This document shows, one piece after another, positions 11,426-23,845 of a DNA stretch of 64,000 bases. The notes under the pieces were generated by a model, which saw only the letters and a program-made list of their open reading frames with translations, made no database searches and was not told where the DNA came from. A program made the translations under genes and the position numbers. Every line of letters starts with the position of its first letter. Position 1 is the first letter of the stretch. Location of the stretch: NCBI RefSeq assembly GCF_018691265.1, contig NW_024881329.1, positions 4,278,001 through 4,342,000 on the forward strand. Direction: 5' to 3'. Source of the DNA: Tyto alba (Eukaryota > Chordata > Aves > Strigiformes > Tytonidae).

Positions 11426-11599
11426 GTGTATGAAAACCACCAAACCACTAGAAGATTCTTGAAATCTGACGATGAAAGCAACATACTTGCAAGGAGTGTG
11501 TGTGTGTGTGTGTGGGGGGGGTATTTAAAGAATCCTGATGATAAAGCCCTTAAAAACAGTTTCACTGGGGAGGAAATGAATCAAGGTCTTAATTGCCAC

Positions 11600-12245
11600 C
11601 GTCATGTCCTCCTCCCTGCCCCCGGGCCCCCACGGCATCGCCGTTCGCCCCCCGGCCTCCCCCGCCCCTGCCCGCTCCCGCACCGTTCTGCCCGCCGGTG
11701 GGGGGGTGTGGGGGGGTGTGGGGGGGTGTGGGGGGGGTGGGCCGGGCCCTCCCTGCCCGCAAAACAAGGGTGGGGAGCCCCGCTCGCCCCGCGGTGGCCC
11801 TGCCCGCCCGGGGGCCGGGCCGGCCCATCCGCGGGCCGATGGTGCCCTCTAATGTCGGCTGGGCCCGGGCGAGGCGGGCGCTGGCCCCGGCCCCCCCTCC
11901 CCGCCCGCCCCGCGGCACGGGTGGGGGTTCCAGCACCACCTCTTCCCCCCCCCCCGCCCCATGACCCCCGCTATGCGTTTGCAGCCGGTTGCCTCCCCGC
12001 ATCTCGGATGCTCCCCCCCCCACTCGCGGCGTGTCCTGCCGTGGCCCCCCCCCCCCATGCCTGCCCTCGGATGATGTCCCGCCGGGGCTCTGGGCTGGGC
12101 CCTACCTGGCAACGCGCTCCCCGCTTGCTCGCAGCTCCCCAGGAGAGCTCTTGGGGCGGGGGGGGGGGGGGGGGTCGCCGGTTGGGGGGGACACACTGCT
12201 CTCCACCCGCCAGCCTGCGGACAGCCCCTTGCAGCTCAAGCATGA
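11600..12245. promoter_or_regulatory. Orphan CpG-rich block (candidate CpG island / promoter)
   Basis: A sharply bounded, very G+C-rich and CpG-rich segment in otherwise AT-leaning intergenic DNA, 5 kb upstream of CDKN1C and 12.5 kb upstream of the first SLC22A18 coding exon. It carries a 10-bp G-rich tandem repeat at 11698-11740 and long C or G runs (11946-11956, 12046-12055, 12158-12174). No coding exon is supported inside it. It could be the promoter and untranslated first exon of SLC22A18, a non-coding RNA promoter, or simply GC-rich low-complexity DNA. Confidence 0.4.
11698..11740 (+). repeat. 10-bp G-rich tandem repeat
   Basis: About four copies of the decamer GGGGGGTGTG, nearly perfect, inside the CpG-rich block. 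Four or more closely spaced G runs make a G-quadruplex plausible. Confidence 0.85.
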
Positions 12246-12446
12246 GCAGGTTATTGAAACGGTCAGACTTTAAATCTTTGTGGCACGCACAGTATTTCTA
12301 GAGTAATAAAACCGATCATAGCTATATTCACCATCCTCTGGAGTTTTCAAGTTACTCTGAGTCCATATGATTCTTTGACAAGGTTTATGAATAGAGTAAC
12401 ATATTCACTTTATTCTGTGAAAATTAGTGTTAAGGTGTGGCTTGGC

Positions 12447-13240
12447 AATCATAGAGTCATAGAATGGTTTGGGATGGAAGGGACCTATAAGATCATCTGG
12501 TTCCAACCCCCTCTGCCCCAGGCAGGGCCCCCTTCCCCCAGCCCAGGGGGCTCCCAGCCCCGTCCAACCTGGCCTTGAACCCTTCCAGGGAGGGGGCAGC
12601 CACAGCTGCTCTGGGCACCCTGGGCCAGCGCCTCACCGCCCGCACAGGGAATAAATCTACCCTCTTTCAGTTTAAAAAACTCCCAGAGGGGAGCAGAGGG
12701 GGAGAATCCCCTCCCTGGCCCTGCTGCCCCCCCTGCTCTGGCTGCAGCCCAGGGCACGGGTGGGTTCTGGGCTGCCAGCGCACGGGGCTGCCTCACGGGC
12801 AGTTTTCCCCCCACCAACCCCCCCCAGTCCCTCTCCTTGGGGCTGCTCTCCAGCCACTCCTCGAGGGCCCAGCCTGGGTTTGTGCTGGAATTGCCCCGAC
12901 CCACGGGCAGGCCCTTGCCCTTGGCCTTGTTGAACTCCATGAGGCTCACACGGGCTCCCCTCTCCAGCCCGTCCCTCTGGATGCCATCCCTGCCCTTTAG
13001 AGTATCAACCACACCACGCAGCTTGGTGTCATCCCCAGACTTGCTGAGGGTGTGCTCAGTTCCACTGTCCAGGTCCCTGACAAAGATGTTAAATAGTACT
13101 GGTCCCAGCAGGGACCCCTGAGGGACAGCACTCCTCACTGGTCTCCACCTGGACCCTGAGGTGTTGACCACAACCACCCAGCCCTTTCCTTATCCACCGA
13201 GGGGTCCATCCCTCAAACCCACGTCTCTCCAATTTTGTCT
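12447..13240 (-). mobile_element. CR1 LINE, 5'-truncated, reverse-transcriptase remnant
   Basis: The left edge carries the reverse complement of the CR1 3' end (tandem ATTCTATG-type octamers, seen as CATAGAGTCATAGAATGG), so the element reads on the minus strand with its 3' end at 12447. Its minus frame encodes reverse-transcriptase similarity: VPQGSLLGPVLFN near 13123-13080 and the catalytic block as SGDDTKL near 13030, followed by the RDGIQRD and LMEFNKAK segments. The usual C-terminal part is missing or rearranged between about 12660 and 12840, so the copy is internally deleted and inactive. Typical of the 5'-truncated CR1s common in birds. Confidence 0.93.
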
Positions 13241-16200
13241 CCCCTACATTTTTCTGTTGTTAGTTCCTTCTCTAGGAGAGGGTGGCAAAGCAATATGGTG
13301 CTGTGGAATCTGGCTGTTCCTTCTTGCACTCCCCAAGCTGGATTCCCTCTTATTTGCCTCTCCCTTGGGGCTTGCTTCCTCCTTTCCCCGCGATGAGGTG
13401 TTGAGATATCATGCGATGACGCAGCATGATGAGATAATTTCTCCCCCCTCCCCACCCCCTGGCTTCTTGTTTGTATTCTTTAATTAATTTATCTTCTCGC
13501 CTACAGCTTTAAATTTGCTTTTAGCATAGTAACTTTCTGAAGACACAGCACTAAAATTTTATTTGCTCTTAATCTCGAAAAACAATCGCTTTATAATCTG
13601 CCTGCTAGATTCATAGCATTAATTTTGCTGCAAGCTTTGAATGTGGACCAAACATAACCCAGCCAGTGGTGAACCTGCAAAGGGAGTGGTTTGATGAGCT
13701 CCTTTGGGGGTGTCCATCACATTTGTTTTGCAGCAGTTTAACGATAATAAAGCTGCCCTGCCGGCAGTACAGTGTGTATTCCTACAGAGCAGAAAGTTAA
13801 TTGTACCTGGATCCAGCAGCGCCCTATAAACACGTTAATGTCATGCAGAACAATTAGTGCTGTGACTCACTGCTGGGAGCTCAGCCTGTGTTATATATGG
13901 GGCAGCATTTGAGCATTTGCATGTGCCATCTGCAACAGCGGCCAGCACAGATCCCACTAGTGTTTAGCATCCTGCAGATCCAGGGAAAAACCAAGTGCCA
14001 TATCCCCCAACGGAGCAGAGGAGGTGGGAGACCATGGGTAACACTGGCTTACAGGTTTTTTAATGGTTTGCATTACATCCACCGACATAGCTATTTCTTA
14101 ATGATGCAGTTCTCCAGTTTTGGACAGAAGCTGAAAGGACTTGCTACCTTAGGCTGTGGTCAGAAATGTTGCTAAGTACTTCAATTACATGTGATTGGGA
14201 CATCCTTTGGTAAATGGTGGAGGCCTGGAGAAATCGGCATTTTCTCCTGTGCTGTGACCAGGCTGAAAAATCATCAAGTCGTTCCGTAGCCTTAAAAGTT
14301 ACCCTTACCAGCCGCTCTACTGCTTCTTGCAGGAGCTATTGCTAAAACAAGTTTGTAGGGCAGCAAACTACAGGTGCCCAGCCCTTGGTTTCAAGTAGGG
14401 TGAGTTTTGGACTGAGGACAGGAGGACCAGGCACAAAAAGGCGCACTTGTACCTGACTCTAGATTAAACTTTAATTTCATGAAAGTGCAATTAGAGACAC
14501 ATTCTGATGCTGTGCAAGATAGCAGGTATCTCAGTGTCCCTCAGCAGGCATGCAGTCACAAACGAAGGCATTTCAAAATTACATGGTACAAATTCTTCTA
14601 GTGTGAACCACGAGCCACATTCTCAAACATAGTCGTGGCCGAACGAGTCTGAAACAAATGTTTTCCTAACAGTAAAAGCAGAAGAGGAGCTGGATGAAAG
14701 ACCTGAAGATTAAATCCTGGCAGCATGGAAATCAGAGGCAAAATTCCCGGTGAATTTGGGTCAGGGTTTCAGCCTAGAACTAAGTAATCCAGGTTTTGCA
14801 GCTCTTCTCAAAGTAAAAATAAGTCAGCTGGTCATCAGTGGTATTCAAAGGGAAAATGTAAACCAGGTGAAATCATTTAAACTGACAATGGCCAAGTGGT
14901 AGTGAGTTTGCTCTGGAAGGAAAGAAATATCTCTGGAGGTGCTATGTTTATGGAGTGTCATTGCTTTCTAGATCAAATGTACTTGCTTTGCAGATGGGAG
15001 AATGGCTTTTTTTCTTTTTTAATTGCCAGCCTGCAAATTTAATCTAGAGCCTTTCCTCTTCATGCACCATAACCGCTGAGTAAGATTTTCCGTTGACGTT
15101 CCCCTGCAGTCCTGATGAGGTCCTCTCTGCAGTCCCGCAGCTTCCGAGGGGGCAGATTCGAGGTGGTTGTCGCTTCACCTGCATAGAGCTGGCTGAATTT
15201 GGCAAATGATTTAATTGCTGAGGCTCAGGAGGAATATAACCTACCACTCCCTTGGATGTGCTGGCCAATAAATAAAAGGAATAAATCCTTATTGTTTTGT
15301 CTTGAAGGAGGAGAGAGCCTGGGCAGAGCTGCTGAGTAGATTGGTGTGGGTTTTAGTAGGCGTCTCAGGACCCAGCCAGCATAGGAAGCCAGGGAAATTT
15401 CTTCCTAGCACCCTCCCGAGGGCAGTTTTACAGAGATAATCCCATTGCTATCTGGTAGAGTGTTAGGAAAATGAGCTGGGACAGACCCCATTTTCTAGCA
15501 GCACTTTTTCTTTGTTTCAAATACCCTAACTATTTGCAAAGTGCTCAAGTCCAATCACTGCTTTGGCAGGACTGGTTCTCAGCCAGTTTGGATGGAAAAT
15601 TTGCAGGACTTTCTTGATTTTTTGGAAAAGACAGATGATGGATCCTGGTTTTAGTTCATGAAGACACTGATGTAGGGAGTTGTGTGTTCCAGAAATGGAA
15701 TACATGAACAGGAGAGCAGCACTCCAAGTGAGTTCTTCTTGGGTTATTTCCACCCTCTCCAGAGTGTGAAAAGATTAACGAATGCCAAATGGTACTGACA
15801 GTGGCAAGTCCAGCCCAAAACTATGCAGGCATTGCTGTTTTATGCCAGCCTTGCATTTGGCCTTGAGAATGGCTTACAAATAGGCAGCAATATCAAAGCA
15901 AAAAAGCCTCAAAACCAAATATTGCAACAGAAAATGTTTAGTGCATCCTGGTCACAGCCATCACCCATCCCTCCCATGAGCAGCAGCCAGTATTGGTTGG
16001 GGCTGGCAAACTCTTGTCCTTTGGTATGTTTGGAAGCACTAAATGCCTCTCTGTTCTTTCCAGGACATAAACGCTTTTGCCATTCCTTGCAGAAGGGTCT
16101 GGGTCTCTCTCCTTTGGTGGTAAGTTCATGGCAAGTGCTAATACCTTTGTTCAGTGACAAAGAGTCAGGGGGGGTGTGATCCTGTGATTATCTTGGGGAC

Positions 16201-19140
16201 AAGCTTTAAAAATTATTTAAAACTATTTTTAAAAAATATATATCTCTTAGGGATTTGCTCTTAGGAAAACTTCTGTGTGCCACTCATGTCCCACTTTAAA
16301 TTGCTCCTGACACCAGGGTTGGATCCTAACAGTGTGCAAAGTTTGCTCTGATTCTTTACAGAGAGGCCAATTTCATTCATATCTCCCGGTGTTGTTCCAA
16401 AATAATTATGAAGAATTATTGTAAGCAATGAGCTTTCAAGAGAGTGCTTTAAAGACACAACTGAGCAGGTTGGGTTTTTTTTTGTGTCAGATGTACCTGC
16501 AACATGTTAGGAATGTATCCTCATCCTTTGCTCTGAAGAAATGCCGTGCCTGTAGAGGTTGAACTGGAAAGAAGAGAAGCAGATGGTACCATGCAGGTGC
16601 TGGCCTCTTAACAGGGAAGTTTCACGTGTATTTGAAGCGGGACTTACTTGTATGATAGACTGTAGGGACATGTCTTCTAAACTTTTCCACCTCTCATCTA
16701 TCTGTCTATGCTAGGGTCGTATTCAGTGTTCAACATTGGTTTAACTGACTTACCTTGAAAACTTTACTCAAGGCTCTGTGAAGATTTCTGATATCCCACT
16801 TGAGAGCCATTAGTGGGTCCGCCCCTACAACTTCAGTGTTAAGGAGCCTGCAAGGATTTTCCACCTCCAGCAAAGGAGGTTTGATTTTTTTTTTTTTTTG
16901 TCTCAGGCAAATTCAAGCAGAGGGCAGATGGGAAGGCCAGGAAGAAGCAGTGAAGGTTCTCCAAAGCCTTCTGGTGGTTTGAGCAAAAAACCCAGCAACC
17001 TTGGGACTGTCATCCATCTTGTATTCCTAACTAAAATCAAGATTGTAATCATTCTCCCCAAGTAGACCTGGCTACTTTATCATTGATGCAGGGGATGCAG
17101 ACCTGGCTGGAAGAGCGGATACTTCCAAGGGCTGGTGTCTTCTAGAACTTTAAAAACTTTGGTTTTCCTGGATTAGTTGGATGACAGGCAGGAAGGAGTG
17201 AGTGCTCTGCTCCAACTTGCAACAGTGAAACTCGGGGTTTTGCCCTGACTTTACAAGTACCATTCAAACCTCCAGCTGAAATTAGTTGTTTGCTTAGAGG
17301 GGGAAAAATAAGGACCTAGGGTGAGGCTTTGGAAGGCATTTAGAGCCCATATACATCAAGAGGTGTCTAGCCACGTTTGTGCCATTTCACCACTTCTGAG
17401 CTGCTGATAAATCCAGCCCGGAGTGACTCTGCGTACCTTTGTCCCACCTCTTCCATCCATAGGCAACGAATATCTGCGACGTACAGCTGTCCCCCCACCC
17501 AGCTGGGCACGGGGGCAGCCGTCCCCTTCCCTCCACGTCCCGCCAACCAAATGGAGCAAGGCTGGGAGGGGACGGGTCTCCGTGGGCTCTGAGCAGGTAA
17601 GGATTTGTCTGAGGATGGAACACAGACCTTTTCCTGTGGTAAGCCATGTCCGGGACTGCTAGGTTTCACAGACACACACTTTGCCCTTCTCTAGTTGCTT
17701 TACGCAGCAACATACATTAGTAGGAACACTGAATACACATCCGTATTTTGTTTGTGTTGCGTATAGCTTCTTTGGAAGGCTAACCGACAGAGAGATGCTT
17801 GTTACATTGTGTTGCTGGTGGTCTCCTGAATGCTCAAGAGTTATAAATCAGGCAGTTGTTTGATTCTGACACAGGAAAATGTTTTGGTAAATGCAGGAGG
17901 CTGGAGACTAGCTGAAAATGTCTGGGGCTCCCATTGTGTGCAGAATGTAATGTGTGCAGAGGAAATCTGCAGCATTCCTATGGCAAACCACAACAAGAAG
18001 CTCCATACAGCCCCAATCAGTTACAATTCTCATATAAATTATAATGGCTTAAATGTTATTTAAATGATAAACAGCTTTTGCATTCCAGACATTGCTGTGA
18101 TTCCAGAAGGTGGCTGTATAATACCAGCTGAATGAAATATTGCATATCGCAGGCTAAATATGAGGCTTTAGTTGTGTGTGTGTGTCTGTGTCCATTTTTG
18201 TCACATCTAGTATATTCTTTGGCTGTAAATCTTGGACTTCCCATGCACCGTGTGTATCCTAGAGCCCAGGGCTTCATCCATTATCCAGCAGGGAGTTGTC
18301 TGAAGGTTGGTCACGCCAACATGCCAGTAAGCTGAAGACACAACCACAGAGACACCAGAAAGTATCCATCACTGCTGGGCCATCACCATTGCTTATCAGT
18401 GTGTGCAGTTCTGCCTGGACCCTGCTCAGCAGTATAATCACTCCTTTAATCACACTTTCCTACATAAATGGCCGTGTCACACTTGCTTAAAACAAGTGTG
18501 GCTTCAGCACTGGGAAGAAGAATGGCAAGTCTGGGGGAGATCATCCCTTGCCCAGGAGAGAGCTCACCCAGCAGACCTGGGCTTTCACTAGGGTAAGAGT
18601 CACTTTTTTTCTTGCCGGTTCTTCAATGTCCTAGCAGAGCGGACCACCCAGAGGCGGCTGGCATTTGATGTCTTCACTTGAAGGAGAAGGCCGGTGGCTG
18701 TGCTCCAGACAGCCCAGCAGCCCTTCTCCACTGTGTGGCAGCAGCTCACTGAAACTTGAGGGGTTTCTGTTTGCTCAGGAGAGATTTTGGGGTAGCGGTG
18801 GGCCACGGCCATGGCAGCACCTGGGAGATGACCCCAGAGGTGAGTCCTCTGGCTGAGCTGAAATCCTGAGCACTCGGTGCGAGCAGGCATGAGAGGCTCA
18901 TGCCCTGACAAGGTCCTGCTGGAGCCGGTGAGACTGGATGGGTACAAAGAGCTGAGCTTTTTCTTCCTCTTTGGTCATGTTATTCTTGGTGTAACTCTCC
19001 TGAATTCAGGCCACGGGATTTTTCCAAAACTCTTTTACAATTGACACAGTCTCTGCCCCATCTGCATATTTTGTTGTCAAATTCCAGCATTCAGAAATGT
19101 TCTCTTTTGGTTTAATTTTTCCAGAATATTAGAGAGGAGA
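13241..19140. other. Intergenic, CDKN1C to SLC22A18; no gene recognised
   Basis: No recognisable exon or RNA gene. 13490-13900 is an AT-rich, complex stretch with homeodomain-like TAAT sites. Short poly(T) tracts lie at about 16477-16485 and 16884-16898. The open frames clustered at 17356-17675 on both strands overlap each other and show no domain. Confidence 0.6.
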
Positions 19141-19142
19141 AA

Positions 19143-19360
19143 CTGCCCTGTGGTTAAACAACAGGACTGGCGTCCAAAGGATGATCAAGTCTGACTCCAG
19201 CCTTTTCCACAGACCTCCTCTGTGATTTCGGGGAAGTCATTAAACCCCTCTGTCTGTTAGGGTCCCATCTGCAAGACAAGGAGGATCTAATTCTTTTCCT
19301 TCGTATGAGTCTCAAGCTCTTTCTGTATTTGCAGGGCACCAAACAGGGCTTCGGTATTAG
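19143..19360 (+). mobile_element. MIR-like CORE-SINE, degenerate
   Basis: The plus strand follows the MIR layout: a GTGGTTAAA start, a GACTCCAGCC segment, the GGGGAAGTCATTAAACCC core, then a 'CCCATCTGCAAGACAAGGAGG'-like segment (one base longer in the genome) and a GAGTCTCAAGCTCTTT segment. Divergence is high, as expected for an old amniote SINE. Confidence 0.72.
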
Positions 19361-22300
19361 CTGGAGCTTTGGGGATTTACCATTAAAAAGTTAATAATAA
19401 CCAGCCATATTTCAGATAAAATGTGATTTGCAGTTCAATATGCTAAGTAACAAAGACTTTACCAAAAGAATGAACAATAGGCTTTTCCATTTCACAAAAT
19501 AATTTGCCAGGCAGAATAAGCACACCAGCATTTTTATAAAAACAAATTACAAATAATTGCTTTTTGCAATTTAATGCACACATAGAAAGAGCCAAAAGAG
19601 TTCAGCAGCCACTGGGAATCTGATTTCATTGCCGATTTGGACTGTCTCCGTAGTTTTTATGAAAATCCCTGAAGACTGTGCTATTTTGTAAACTAAACAT
19701 TTTTTATTTTTTATTTTGCTGGCCATGTGGAGTCTTTTTCCATTCATTAGTGAGCTGCTTTTTTCATGAACACAATTAGACAAAGGAATAAATCAGTCAA
19801 CAAACATGGGACATAATTTTGGCAATACCAGGCCGTCTATGGTCTTATTTGCTTAACTGTATAAATCTTTCACCAGACTACAAATGAGACCGGTTCCCTC
19901 AGTGTTGGGGTCAGGGGAAGAGAGGGATCCGGCCAGATCCTGTGGATTTGACGGCTCCTGCCGACCACGGCTGGTGTTGAGCAGTTTCCCTCATTACGGC
20001 AATTCAGCATTCCCACTATTGGGGAATCGCTTCGAGATATTTCTTCCATTTCCTCTCTCGTAATACAGAGTTTAAGAAAGATCACCAGGACTGTAGCTCC
20101 CTGAGGGCTATGTAAACCCTGTAACAGGTTTGTATGTCTCTCCTCGTCCAAATATCTGCACACCTCAGTGGTTTTGGTGCAGTGACCTCACAATGCCCTT
20201 GCAAGGAGGGGAAGGGTTAGCCTTGCTGCTTCTTGGGCAGGGAGATAAGATATAACTATTCATCTCGCACCTCACGTCCCTCCTGGCACCCCCCAGCACA
20301 CAGCCCATGGAAATGCAGTTTCACTTTGCGAGGAGAAATGAAAGCTTTGCTGGACCCAGGAGGCAGCAATTCTCTCCTCAGCATTCCCAGCCAGCCCTCA
20401 TGCTTGCCAGGGGTATGGGTGCGTACCCACAAGGGCAAGGATTTGTGACTGAGCTGTGCTGGAGCAAGATTTGGTTCATCCCACTGTTTTTTTTTTTTTG
20501 TGTGTGTGTAGTTAGAGAGACCTGTCAACTCACATTCATACCGGATTTGATACCTGAGAGATGCCTTTTATCTCTGGTCAGCACGTGTGCACTCTATCCC
20601 TCTTCAAGGGTCTTTTGAGGCTGTAGAACTTGTTATGACCCTCTGCAGACATGTGAATCCCACCCAGGGTACCTTGTGTTGCTACAGGTCATGTTAAGCC
20701 TCCTCTGTGAAAAAATACAAGTTGAGAGAAGAATTTGTCATTTATTTCCCAACAATTTATCTTTTTTCAACCAACATTTTGAACTGCTGGTGTTGCTGTG
20801 GGTGGATTTCCCCTCCCCATATATATGCTGGCCTAGCTTCCCATTTCCAGTGATTTAAGAAAAGATTTCTGCCCAAGTAACATAAACAGTAAGTCTTTAT
20901 AATTTTTTTTAAAAATATGTTCTCAGGTTTCCCACTCTGTTTTTCCAGAGATCACCCGATAAATAGGCCTCAGGAAAGATATACCAGGGAAGACAACTAT
21001 AAATACTCTAAAAATGTTGAAAATAAGTGTCAAGGCTTAATGCATAGCTAATGGTCTAATCTGCAGTTTCATCACAAGACATATATCTCCTTGCTTGCTT
21101 TCAGTGTAGTCTCCCTGGAATATCTGTCCATTTAAAGTTTATTTATCCTACCCAAGAAAATGTATTTCCTATTCATAACCTATTCCTCCCCAGTTTTTAA
21201 ATTAATATTTATTTTTTAAAGATGGCTTGTCAGTGACCGAGTGCTACCCGTGGTGTAGTCTATAACTGAGCCAGAAGAAGCCTTTAAATAAAAATGCAAT
21301 ACCAGCCTATGTCATCTGTCATTAATGGTGCATTACTGCCACAGGCATGGATGAACTGGCCCCTAGCTGGATGGCTACAAACATGATGTTCAGTGGGGCA
21401 TAGCTGGGAACAGAGTTAATCTCCACCACACTTTGGCTCCTGCAGACATTTTCAGACAGGCTTCTCACTCAGGGGAGAAGGAGGGTCTGCCTTGTGTTGA
21501 TCACACTGGCTGCTTTTCTATAGATGCTCCTGCTGCCATTTTAGCCCTTAGATCAACTGATTCATGGGGTGAGATTTTAAAAATCAGGTGCTGAAAGTCT
21601 GGAAAGTCTAAGATCCTGCACAGAAGACCTTGCAGGAAGACACGGAGGTGATCTGGGGCTGCCAACATCTTGGCCAAGTTTGAATACAGCTCATCCCTCC
21701 ATCCTTGGGGCCAGGGCAGCATGGATGTGGCTTGGCTCATGGCTTCTAAAGGTGGCTTAAAACTGCCACCCTCTTCCCTTTGTCCTGGCCATGCCAAAGG
21801 GCAGGGATGGAGAGATAAATCCTGCCCGAGGAGACTATTGCTAGAAGAGGATCGCTGAGTTGGGCTCAGGGCACTTTCTTACTTGCAGCCTGACCTGGGA
21901 TGCTAAGCAGCAGGCTTGGGCACTAAGCCATCAACAGGCGTCCAGTGACGTACAGGAACCGAGTCTGGTGATTGTAGCTCATTCTCCAAGGTCACCTCCA
22001 CACCAGGCACTAGTGTGGGAGTTTAGCTCCCTGCTTCTCAGAACTGTGTCTTTTGCCCCAGAGGCTGAAAATTAAACTCCGTGGGTTTTTATTCCATTTC
22101 CCTTGTCAATGACAGTAAAAAGAAACTAAATCTGAGTGAGAGCATGTGGCTGGTTAGCTGTCTGCACTGCATGCCCCGGGCAGGACAAGGTTCGTATCTG
22201 GTGGAGAGTGGCTGCATCTGCAAGTCATTGCTTCCCTTGGTTGACTTGCTGAGATCTGTTTCCAGTTGCTGAGACAAACTCACCCGTCAAAATATTGACG

Positions 22301-23039
22301 CTTTTCAAGTCCAAGTCAGCAACACTTCCTGTAAGCAGTATTTTACATTGCATTTGCATGAGTTGCTTTTTTGGTTGTCTTGAAACCTCCATAAACAGAG
22401 TTCTGTCATTAATTTTACTCTTCTATTCAATGTTGGTAATTTGTACATTGTGCCTGTACAGCACAAACCAGGGAGTGACGATGGTGGTGCCGTGCTGTAG
22501 GACATTCAAAGTGCAGGCAAATCCATTGTTTCCCACTGAGATGAACCAAATGTTGAACAGCGATCCTTCGCTAAATGGGGATACATGCTGGGTAATCTTC
22601 CTTCTTCAATAACAATATGACTTCTAGGGCGTGGTGAGTTGGGTCTGTTTGAGTGCTGGTATCGCTGTAGGAAAGTCAGTCTTTGAAGGTGCTTTTTTAC
22701 TCATGCTCTGGCTGAGTTTGCGAAATGTTGTTTCTGTGCAGCCTCCAGTGATACAGTACCCACCCCTGGCGAAATATTAAACCTTTGGTCTTCCACCTCC
22801 TTTGCCAGAGGGTAGAGCCTGGAAGCCCTCATCAAATCCCGGGGCTCTGCGGCAACATTTGTTGAATAAGAAGGTGTGCCCAGAGATCTTACAGTTCCCT
22901 CTCCCTGGGCTTGGCTGGGAACCTGGGAGCCCTGACAACCACTCCAGCTCCAAGCCAGCCAACATCTGTGTGTGTCCCTATATTGATGTGTCTGTGTCAG
23001 CCTTCATGGCGAGTCAAAACTCTATTTCTGAACAGAGGT
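19361..23039. other. Intergenic stretch without recognisable genes
   Basis: Unique sequence with AT-rich parts (19380-19560 and 20870-21240). A poly(T)/(GT) tract lies at 20487-20510. No exon of SLC22A18 or another gene is recognised, although an untranslated first exon could be hidden here. Confidence 0.55.
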
Positions 23040-23845
23040 GTTACCAAATTGGAGGGACTGGCTGACATGGTCAATGACGGAGCCTTGGGAAGAAGATCTG
23101 CATGAAATGTGAGAGCTGGATCAACCAAAACCTCAAGATTTTTAACAAGTTGAAAATGGTGACAGTTTCCCCCAAGCCTGTGGCAAAACATCCACCTGCA
23201 TCAATACCAGCTGGGGACCGACTGGACACGTAGTAACCCTGGTGTGAGGACCGTGGGTGATGGCGATGCTGTGCAAGCCAATCGTGCACAATCAACAGGA
23301 ATAAGGCACACCATGTAATGGGCCATTTGAGGAGGAGCATGGCCAGGACATCCAGGAAAGTTGTTATTCCCCTCTGCGTGGTGCTGGTGAGGCTGACCCA
23401 GTGTTGGGCCTCCCAGTTCAAGAGGGTTGTGGACAAACTTGATTGGACCCAGGGGAGGGCTACCAAGAAGGCCAGGGATCTAGAGTACATCATCTTTAAA
23501 AGAGGTGGAGGGAACTGGGCTTGTTCATCCTGGAAAAGAGGAGGCTGAGGTGATCTAACGGCATCCTGCAACTACTGGAAGGGCAGTTCCAGAGATGATA
23601 CAGCCAGACTCTCCTTGGTAGGGGCAGCTGATGCCAAGAGGGGCAATGGCCAAAAGCAGCAGTTTGGAAAATTCTGATTGGACATTAGGGAAAACTTATT
23701 TCTTAGATACTCAGTGAGAGGGAAAATCTATTTTCTTAGAGATTTTCAAAGCTTGTCTAGAAAAAGCCACAGCTGAGCTGATGTTTTCAAGGTGGATGAG
23801 ATATCCTGAGGTCCCTTCCTACCAAAAGTCCTGTGATTCTACAAA
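23040..23845 (+). mobile_element. CR1 LINE fragment, old, plus strand
   Basis: The plus strand reproduces the end of CR1 ORF2 and the 3' UTR: GGTGAGGCTGACCCAGTGTTGGGC, split by changes, near 23385; GGAGGGCTACCAAGAAGGCC near 23453; CTTGTTCATCCTGGAAAAGAGGAGGCTGAGG near 23519, abbreviated here to its recognisable core; then the terminal GAGGTCCCTTCCTACC and CTGTGATTCTAC near 23810-23841. Frameshifts abound, so no protein is intact. The left boundary is approximate. Confidence 0.8.

Larger units (their letters stand above)
6950..11598. other. Intergenic, upstream of CDKN1C; no gene recognised
   Basis: Unique sequence with no recognisable exon, RNA gene or full mobile element. It includes a 28-bp poly(T) at 9005-9032, a 26-bp poly(A) at 11395-11420 and a (GT)n tract at about 11498-11512. 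AT-rich stretches at 10330-10600 and 7000-7250 look unique rather than repetitive. Confidence 0.6.

Noticed and set aside
11426..12301. 291-aa plus-strand open frame in the orphan CpG block
   Set aside because: Low-complexity Pro/Gly/Arg sequence with no domain; all six frames are open here because of GC content.
12485..13177. A 230-aa minus-strand gene with a reverse-transcriptase motif
   Set aside because: It is a degraded CR1 ORF2 with an altered catalytic block and a CR1 3' end, not a host gene.
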